The notes under the pieces are model-generated. The model did no database searches. It saw only the letters and a list, made by a program, of their open reading frames with translations, and was not told the origin of the DNA. A stretch of 64,000 bases of DNA from Siccirubricoccus phaeus (GTDB taxonomy: Bacteria; Pseudomonadota; Alphaproteobacteria; Acetobacterales; Acetobacteraceae), in the NCBI RefSeq assembly GCF_008360935.1, contig NZ_SRXO01000002.1, positions 62,001-126,000 of the forward strand, read 5' to 3'. Below are positions 58,248 to 64,000 of this stretch, piece after piece. Each line of letters starts with the position of its first letter. Within the stretch, counting starts at the first letter, position 1. The translations under genes and the position numbers were made by a program.

Positions 58248-61200
58248 TGCCGCCCCGGCCGGCCGCCAGGATGGCGCGGGCCCTGGAGATGGCGGGACGG
58301 GCGGCGCTGCTCGGCGCGCTGCTGTTGCTCTGGCCGTGCCCCGCCCCGGCGCAGGACCGCGTCGCGGTGCGCGTCGGCGATCACCCGACGCATGGCAGGC
58401 TGGTCTTCGATTGGCCGGCACCGCCCGCCTTCACCGCGGAGCAGCAGGGCGAGAACCTGCTGTTGCGCTTCCCCGCAGGCGCCGCGCTGGACCTGGCCGG
58501 AGCCCGCCGCCCGCCGCGCAATATGCGGGGGGTGACGCAGGAGGAGGGGGTGGTGGTCGTCGCCCTGAAGCCCGGCGTGCGCGCCCGGGTCTTCCGCATC
58601 GGCAACCGCCTGGTGGTGGACGCGCTGAACCCGCAGGCCGCCCCGGCCGCCGAAGCGCCGCCTGGCCTCGCCGCGCCGGCTCAGGCCGCCACCCCCCAAG
58701 CCGCATCGCAGGCCATGCTGCCGCCCGCCGCGCTGTCCGGCCGTGCCGCCGCCGCACCGGCCGCGCGCGGCACCGCCGTCGAACAGGGCCTCGCCGAGGG
58801 CGTCCCGCCAGCCGCCGCATCGCCCGCCCGCGCCGCCGCCGCACGCGGTACGCAGGAACGCCCCGTGGCCAAAACGCCGCTCGCCCAGGCCGCGCCCGCT
58901 GAGCGCCCCGCCCCGCGCGACCGGGAGGGACGGCCGGAGCCAACGCCGCCCCGCGCCGCCGCCGCGCGTCCCGCCTCACCGCCGGCCGCGCCCGGCACCG
59001 CCATCGCGGCTGCCCCGGGCGCTGCCCTGCCGGCCGTCCCCGCCCCACCCGTCGCGCCGCCCCCGCCCGTCGCCGCCGCCCCTACGCCGCCGGTGCAGCA
59101 GCTTGCCGTCGCCGCCCCGGCCCAGCCCGGCCGCGCCGAGCCCACGCCACCCCCTGCTCCGCCGCCGCCGGAGGCGCTGCCGGCGCGGCTGCTCGGCCCT
59201 GCCGGGCAGGACCGGGCGTTGCTGCTCGCCTATCCCCGTGGCACCGGCGCCGCGCTGTTGCGCCGCGGCGCCCAATGGCTCGCCGTCTTCGACGACGCCA
59301 CGCCGCTCAACCTGGCCGCCCTGCGCAACGACCCGAATTTCGGCGCCACCGAGGCCGAGCCGGTGCCGGGCGGCATGCTGCTGCGCCTCGCCCTGCCCGA
59401 CGGCACCCTGCCGCGCGCCCGGCGGGAGGCGCTCGGTTGGGTGATCGAGGCCGTGCGCGGCGCCGATCCGCGCGACGCCGCCCAGCCCGGCCGCGGCATG
59501 GCGCTGGAGCTGGAGGGCAACCCGCCCGCCCGCATCGCCATCCTGGCCGAGCAGCCGACGCGGGTGCTGGCCATCGCCGACCCGGAAAGCGGCATGCCGC
59601 TGCTGCTCGGCCTGGTGGCCAGCCCTGGCCAGGCCATGCTGGCTGCCCGCCGCCTGCCGGAGCTGGACCTGCCGCCCACCCGCCTCGGCGCCGCCGTGCT
59701 GGCGCGGGCGGACCGCGTCACCCTGCGTGCCGGGCCGGACCGCTTCCTGCTGGCCGCCATCGGCGCCCGGCTGACGCTGGACGACATCGCCGCCCAGCCC
59801 CCCGCCGCCCCGGCCATGACCCGCAGCTTCGACTTCCCGGCGATGCTGCCCGGCCAATTGCTGGAACGGGTACGGTCGCTGCAGGCCGGCCTCGCCGCGA
59901 CGCCGCCCCTCTCCCGCGCGCCGCAGCGCCGGGCGGCGGCGGAGGCGCTGCTCGCCCTCGGCCTGCCCCAGGAAGCACAATCCATGATCGGCCTGGCCAT
60001 GGCGGAATCCCCCGCCGCGGCGGCCGATCCGGTGCTGCGCGTTCTCGGCGGCATCGCCGCCGCTTTGGCCGGGCGGCTGGCGGAAGCTGCACCGCTGCGC
60101 GAGGTGGCGCTGCCGGAGAGCGATGAGCTGAGCTTCTGGCGCGCCTATCTCGCCACCGCGCAGGGCGAGCCGGCCGCGGCCGCCCCCGGCTTCGCCGCCA
60201 CCCTGCCGCTGCTGCTGGACTATCCTGCGCCGCTCCGCGCCCGGCTGCTGCCCCCCGTGGCGCTGGCGCTGGCCGAGGGCGGCGAGGCTGCGGCGCTGCG
60301 CAGCCTGCTGGCGGCGGCGCCGCCGGAGCTGGATCTGCGCCTCGCCCGCGGCATCCTGGCCGAGGCGCAGGGCAAGCCGGAGGAGGCGCTGGCCGCTTAT
60401 GACGCGGTGGCGCAGGGCCGCGACCGGCTGGCCCGCGCTCGCGCCCTGCGCCGGGCAATCGAGCTGCGCCTCGCCACCGGGCGCATCGACGCCGCGGCGG
60501 CGGCGAAGGCGATGGAGGCCACGCTCTTCGCCTGGCGTGGCGACGCCACGGAGATCGCGGCGCGGCTGCGGCTGGCGGAGCTGCGGCGGGCCGCCGGCGA
60601 TGCCCGTGGCGCCATGGCCCTGCTGAAAGAGAGCGAGCCGCTTTTCCCCGAGCAGACGGCGCAGCTCCGCGCCGGCATCGCCGACGCCTTTCTCGCCGCG
60701 CTGGAGGGCGAGCCGCCGCTTTCCGCCGTCGCGCTGTTCGACGCCTATCCGGAATTGCTGCCGGGCGGCGAGCGGGGCGAGCAGGCGGTGCTGCTGCTGG
60801 CCGAAAGGCTGGCTTCGCTGGACCTCGTGGAACGCGCCGCCTTGCTGCTGCGCCAGGCGGCGGAGCGCGCCGCCGGGCCGCAGCGCTCCTCGCTGGGCTT
60901 GCGTCTGGCGGCGCTGAAGCTGGCGGATGGCGATGGCGCCGCGGCGCTGGAGGCGCTGGCGGCGACCGAAGTGCCGAATCCTTCCACGGCCCTGGCCCAG
61001 GGAAGGGTGCTGCTGGCGGCGCGGGCGGAAGCGCGGCGCGGCCGGCTGGCGGAGGCGAAGCAGCTGCTGTTGCCGATCGGCGCCGCGGGGCTGGAAACCC
61101 TGGCCGATCTGCTGGCCGAGGCGCAGGACTGGCCGGGCGCGGCGACAGCCCTGGGCGCGCATCTCCGCGCGGTGGCGCCCGCCGGCGCCGCGCCGCTGCC

Positions 61201-61459
61201 GGAGCCGGAGCAGCGCGCCGTGCTGCGCCAGGCGGCGATCCTTGCCCTGGCGGGGGATGAGGCGGCGCTGGCGGCGCTGCGCACCGACCATGCCGCGCGT
61301 CTGGCGGACCCCCGCCTGGCGGCCGCCTTCCAGGCCCTGACCGGGGATCCGATGCGCGGCCTGTCCGATCTGCCGCGGCTGCAGCAGGAGCTGCAATTGT
61401 TCCGTTCGTTGCCAACCCGGCTGGAGGCATTGCGGGCCGGCGCACCGGTGGCGCGTTGA
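58247..61459 (+). CDS. Large exported protein with AMIN-like head, Pro/Ala linker and helical-repeat body
   Basis: 1070 residues. A signal peptide (MAGRAALLGALLLLWPCPAP) leads to a beta-rich AMIN-like region at about 37-125 (VAVRVGDHPTHGRLVFDWPA, FRIGNRLVVDALNPQ). A roughly 190-residue Ala/Pro/Thr linker follows, then a second beta region (about 320-500) and a TPR-like helical solenoid to the end (AEAQGKPEEALAAYDAVAQG, LARARALRRAIELRLATGRI). It should reside in the periplasm. The coupled start behind cheZ suggests a role in motility or envelope organisation; no known flagellar name fits. An alternative start lies at residue 9. Confidence 0.8.
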   Translation: MPPRPAARMARALEMAGRAALLGALLLLWPCPAPAQDRVAVRVGDHPTHGRLVFDWPAPPAFTAEQQGENLLLRFPAGAALDLAGARRPPRNMRGVTQEEGVVVVALKPGVRARVFRIGNRLVVDALNPQAAPAAEAPPGLAAPAQAATPQAASQAMLPPAALSGRAAAAPAARGTAVEQGLAEGVPPAAASPARAAAARGTQERPVAKTPLAQAAPAERPAPRDREGRPEPTPPRAAAARPASPPAAPGTAIAAAPGAALPAVPAPPVAPPPPVAAAPTPPVQQLAVAAPAQPGRAEPTPPPAPPPPEALPARLLGPAGQDRALLLAYPRGTGAALLRRGAQWLAVFDDATPLNLAALRNDPNFGATEAEPVPGGMLLRLALPDGTLPRARREALGWVIEAVRGADPRDAAQPGRGMALELEGNPPARIAILAEQPTRVLAIADPESGMPLLLGLVASPGQAMLAARRLPELDLPPTRLGAAVLARADRVTLRAGPDRFLLAAIGARLTLDDIAAQPPAAPAMTRSFDFPAMLPGQLLERVRSLQAGLAATPPLSRAPQRRAAAEALLALGLPQEAQSMIGLAMAESPAAAADPVLRVLGGIAAALAGRLAEAAPLREVALPESDELSFWRAYLATAQGEPAAAAPGFAATLPLLLDYPAPLRARLLPPVALALAEGGEAAALRSLLAAAPPELDLRLARGILAEAQGKPEEALAAYDAVAQGRDRLARARALRRAIELRLATGRIDAAAAAKAMEATLFAWRGDATEIAARLRLAELRRAAGDARGAMALLKESEPLFPEQTAQLRAGIADAFLAALEGEPPLSAVALFDAYPELLPGGERGEQAVLLLAERLASLDLVERAALLLRQAAERAAGPQRSSLGLRLAALKLADGDGAAALEALAATEVPNPSTALAQGRVLLAARAEARRGRLAEAKQLLLPIGAAGLETLADLLAEAQDWPGAATALGAHLRAVAPAGAAPLPEPEQRAVLRQAAILALAGDEAALAALRTDHAARLADPRLAAAFQALTGDPMRGLSDLPRLQQELQLFRSLPTRLEALRAGAPVAR

Positions 61460-61615
61460 GTCCCGCGCTTCCCCCGGGGCTGGGCGGCAAAATTTTCGGC
61501 CAAGGGGGGATGTTTTCGCTTGCATGGGGGGGCGGGTTGCCCCATATGCGCGCCCCGTTGACCTGATCGATACCCGATCACCCTGGTCATCTGCTGGTGG
61601 GAACAGGAGCCCGCG

Positions 61616-62068
61616 ATGGAAGCTCTTCTCCAACTGGGGATGGTCTCGGAGCTCCCGAGCGAAGCCCAGAACTGCGAAACCTCGGCGAGCGAGGCGAAGG
61701 ACTATTTCGTGGTGCGGGACGGCGTGAAATTCGCCGGCACGCATCTCATCATCGATCTGTGGGAAGCGACCAACCTCGCCGACCCGGAGCATATCGATGC
61801 GGTGTTGCGGGAGGCGGCGATCGCCACCGGCGCCACGATCCTGCACGGGCATTTCCACCATTTCGGCCCGAACAGCGGCGTGTCCGGCGTGCTGGTGCTG
61901 GCGGAGAGCCATGTCTCCATCCACACCTGGCCGGAGCGGGACTATGCGGCGCTCGACATCTTTGTCTGTGGCGCCTGCAACCCGTACAACGCGATCCCCG
62001 TGCTGAAGAAGGGCTTCCTGCCCGGCCGGGTGCAGCTTGCCGAGAACAAGCGCGGCATGATCGCCTGA
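61616..62068 (+). CDS. speD: S-adenosylmethionine decarboxylase proenzyme
   Basis: 150 residues of the short, bacterial class. The self-cleavage site is VLAESHVSIHTWPE: cleavage before Ser98 generates the pyruvoyl group. His103 and Cys119 (DIFVCGAC) are the processing and catalytic residues. It makes decarboxylated AdoMet for SpeE. ACAGGAGCC precedes the ATG. An N-terminal extension of about 25 residues (QLGMVSELPSEAQNCET) is longer than in Thermotoga-type enzymes. No known riboswitch was recognised in the 156-bp leader. Confidence 0.94.
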   Translation: MEALLQLGMVSELPSEAQNCETSASEAKDYFVVRDGVKFAGTHLIIDLWEATNLADPEHIDAVLREAAIATGATILHGHFHHFGPNSGVSGVLVLAESHVSIHTWPERDYAALDIFVCGACNPYNAIPVLKKGFLPGRVQLAENKRGMIA

Positions 62069-62094
62069 GCCTGACCGCAGCGTAGGATGGAGAG

Positions 62095-62123
62095 GGGCCG
62101 GATCCCTGCGGATCCGGCCCTTT
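62095..62123 (+). terminator. Intrinsic terminator between speD and speE
   Basis: GGGCCGGATCC-ctgc-GGATCCGGCCC is an 11-bp perfect stem followed by TTTCGATGT. It ends 21 bp before the speE ATG, so it either ends the speD transcript or attenuates read-through into speE. Confidence 0.75.
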
Positions 62124-62143
62124 CGATGTCATAGGGGGCCGCC

Positions 62144-63010
62144 ATGGCGACCGATTCCTGGGTGAACGAGACGCTCTACGCGCAATGGGGCCAGCGCTTC
62201 CTGGTGAAGCGGGAGCTGGCGCGGGTGCAGAGCGATTTCCAGGACATCATGGTGTTCGAGAGCTTCACCCATGGGCGGGTGATGCTGCTGGACGGCGTGG
62301 TGCAGATCACCGAGGCGGATGAGTTCGTCTATCAGGAAATGCTGACCCATGTGCCGCTGCTGGCGCATGGGTCGGCTGCGCGCGTGCTTATCATCGGCGC
62401 CGGCGATGGCGGCGTGCTGCGGCGCGTGCTGCAGCATTGCAATGTCGAGAAGGCCGTCATGGTCGAGATCGATGGCGAGGTGATCCGGCTGGCGAAGGAA
62501 TACCTGCCGGGCATCGCCGGGGATGCCTGGAACGACAAGCGTGCCGAGGTGATCGTCGGCGACGGCATCGACTATGTCCGCCAGGCGCCGGCGGGCAGCT
62601 TCGACGTCGTCATCGTGGACAGCACGGACCCGATCGGCGTCGGCGAGGTGCTGTTCACCGAGGAATTCTACGCCAATGCGGCGCGGCTGCTGAGTGAAAA
62701 GGGGCTCATCGTCAACCAGTGCGGCGTGCCCTTCATGCAGGCGGATGAGCTGCGCGACACCAATCTGCGCCGCGCCAAAGCCTTCCAGGACACCCACGCC
62801 TATGTGGCGGCGGTGCCGACCTATGTCGGCGGCTTCATGACGCTGGGCTGGGCGGCGAAGGACGCCGCGCTGCGGCAGGTGGGGGTGGAGGAGATCCGCG
62901 CCCGCGCCGCCGCCGCCGGGGTGCTGGGGACGACGAAATACTGGACGCCCGAGATCCATGTCGGGGCGTTCCACCTGCCGCCTTACATCGCGGCGGCGTT
63001 GGGGGGGTGA
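62144..63010 (+). CDS. speE: Spermidine synthase
   Basis: 288 residues. The N-terminal beta domain begins WVNETLYAQWGQRFLVKREL. The methyltransferase-like fold has VLIIGAGDGGVLRRVLQH, VEIDGEVIRLAKEYLP and the catalytic Asp in VIVDSTDPIGVGEVLF. YVAAVPTYVGGFMTLGWAAK contacts the polyamine. It transfers aminopropyl from decarboxylated AdoMet to putrescine. GGGGG lies before the ATG, only 21 bp behind the terminator stem. Confidence 0.94.
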   Translation: MATDSWVNETLYAQWGQRFLVKRELARVQSDFQDIMVFESFTHGRVMLLDGVVQITEADEFVYQEMLTHVPLLAHGSAARVLIIGAGDGGVLRRVLQHCNVEKAVMVEIDGEVIRLAKEYLPGIAGDAWNDKRAEVIVGDGIDYVRQAPAGSFDVVIVDSTDPIGVGEVLFTEEFYANAARLLSEKGLIVNQCGVPFMQADELRDTNLRRAKAFQDTHAYVAAVPTYVGGFMTLGWAAKDAALRQVGVEEIRARAAAAGVLGTTKYWTPEIHVGAFHLPPYIAAALGG

Positions 63011-63227
63011 GGTTGGGGGCTTCGCCCCCAAACCATCAGCAGGGGCTCCGCCCGTTGGCGGCAGTGCCGCCAACCCCCGCCGGGGGGTGGACCACCCCCC
63101 CCCGACCACGGTGGGAGTCGGCAGGTTCAGCCGTCGGATCCAGAACTCAGACCGGGGTCCGGGGCTAGGTCCTGGCCCCGGCGGGGGCAGCGCCCGCTGC
63201 CGGGGTCCAGGGGCGGAGCCTCTGGCC
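63011..63227. repeat. Hairpin-array intergenic repeat, copy B
   Basis: The convergent gap repeats the architecture of 32399-32602: GGTTGGGGGC-ttc-GCCCCCAAACC right after the speE stop, the CCGGGGGGTGGACCACCCCC palindrome, and GACCGGGGTCCGGGGCTAGG followed by TCCTGGCCCCGGCGG. The segment 63115-63148, bounded by GAGT and ACTC, is the reverse orientation of the matching segment in copy A. The array probably terminates both converging genes. Confidence 0.8.
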
Positions 63228-64000
63228 TCACCCCGCCGCCAGCCGCGCCGCGCTGAACCCATCCCCGAACACCTGCCGCAGCAGCCCGGCCGCACCTCGC
63301 CGCGCCGCTTCCAGCTCCGCCCCCGCGTCCGGCTTCGCCTCCGCCTGGCGCAGCGCGGTCAGCGCCTGGTCCAATTGCCGCATCGTCTCGCTCGGGATGG
63401 CCTTGCCGGCGATATAGGTGAGCTGGCTGAGGCCGAGCAGGTACTGCACCTCCTCCGGAATCCGGAAATTGGAAAGGTCGCCGCTGCCGCCCACCACCAG
63501 CGCCAGCACGGTGATGGTGGTGAAGACCACCGCCTGCACCCTGGTCACGTCGATCTCGCCATCCGCGGCGATGACGTCGCGCCATTGCGGCAGCCTTTCC
63601 TTCATCTCCAGCACCCCGGATTGCAGCAGCCAGAGCCGGTTCGCATCCGTCAGCCCGGCATTGCTGCGGATCAGCCGGGACGCGCTGGTGCCGCCCACCG
63701 CGATGCCCAGCAGCCACAGCACATCGGTGGAGAAATTCGGGATGGCGCCGCTGGAAAGATAGGCACGGGTGCTGACGAAGCCGACCGCGAGGGTGAAGAG
63801 CAGGAGCTGCAGCCGCGCTAGGCTGCCATAGCCGCTGGCATCCTGGGTGACGAAGACCGGGTTCGCCATATGCCCCAGCGCCTTGCGCCAGCGCTGCTGC
63901 CATTCCGGCGGCGGCGCGGTCGCGTGGCTGGCCCTGGCGCGCGCCGCCCGGATGCGCCTCACCCGGTCCGCATTGCAGAACCAGGCGCCGAGCGCGACCA
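63228..64000 (-). CDS. Membrane protein of unknown function, 5' end beyond the window
   Basis: The reading frame continues without stop to the window edge (GAWFCNADRVRRIRAARARA precedes a GTG at 63962 that could serve as start), so the gene is probably truncated here. Three to four hydrophobic stretches are seen (RLQLLLFTLAVGFVSTRAYL, DVLWLLGIAVGGTSASRLI, AVVFTTITVLALVVGGSGDL), and the C-terminal 60 residues are soluble and helical. I do not recognise the family. It converges with speE. Confidence 0.65.
   Translation of the reverse strand, partial: VALGAWFCNADRVRRIRAARARASHATAPPPEWQQRWRKALGHMANPVFVTQDASGYGSLARLQLLLFTLAVGFVSTRAYLSSGAIPNFSTDVLWLLGIAVGGTSASRLIRSNAGLTDANRLWLLQSGVLEMKERLPQWRDVIAADGEIDVTRVQAVVFTTITVLALVVGGSGDLSNFRIPEEVQYLLGLSQLTYIAGKAIPSETMRQLDQALTALRQAEAKPDAGAELEAARRGAAGLLRQVFGDGFSAARLAAG

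Noticed and set aside
61460-61615. Riboswitch (SAM or speF-type) in the speD leader
   Set aside because: The 156-bp leader shows only short G-rich dyads; no conserved SAM-II or speF-type core could be matched by eye.

Overview
The window is about 70% G+C. Its genes (a DUF3141 PhaC-like protein, hydantoinase A/B pairs, FAD amine dehydrogenases, a CheZ-type chemotaxis set beside FliL/FliM, and G+C-rich multi-hairpin intergenic repeats) suggest a free-living, flagellated alphaproteobacterium, most likely of the Acetobacteraceae/Roseomonas type. The taxonomy is inferred from gene style only. Most of the window is densely packed coding DNA in four blocks.

Left part (1-10.9 kb): the C-terminus of a TetR-type regulator, a repeat-rich gap, then a leftward three-gene operon (245, 1048 and 968 residues) of very helical proteins without signal peptides that I cannot assign. 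It is divergent from a DUF3141 PhaC-like alpha/beta hydrolase with a long Ala/Pro tail.

Catabolic part (10.9-24.5 kb): a gamma-glutamyltransferase-family enzyme, tRNA-Glu(TTC), a decayed LivG/LivF-type ATPase, an MFS transporter behind a perfect palindrome, an SDR, a 2-keto-4-pentenoate hydratase-type enzyme, a collapsed peptide-type substrate-binding protein, hyuB-hyuA, and two FAD amine/amino-acid oxidoreductases. Together they look like use of N-containing small molecules (gamma-glutamyl, hydantoin/oxoproline-like, N-methyl amines). Two transporter components have been lost.

Exopolysaccharide part (24.7-50.5 kb): two paralogous clan GH-A-like proteins with one or four C-terminal Ca-dependent-type carbohydrate-binding modules, a small TRAP-receptor-like secreted protein, a pectate-lyase-fold protein, and a leftward, largely translationally coupled run of 14 genes. 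The run encodes an epimerase, nucleotidyltransferase, DegT aminotransferase, several glycosyltransferases, a Wzc-type tyrosine kinase, a flippase, an aldo/keto reductase, a GMC oxidoreductase, a polymerase/ligase and a GT39-type transferase. It should build, modify, polymerise and export a glycan. The outer-membrane exporter and the initiating phosphoglycosyltransferase are not in the window.

Flagellar/polyamine part (50.9-64 kb): flgF-flgG-flgA-flgH run leftward and fliL-fliM-DUF6468-motE-like-cheY-cheZ-large TPR-like protein run rightward from a shared divergent region. speD and speE follow, separated by a good intrinsic terminator, and then a membrane protein cut by the window edge. Two convergent gaps (32.4 kb and 63.0 kb) carry the same hairpin-array repeat, with its central segment inverted between copies.
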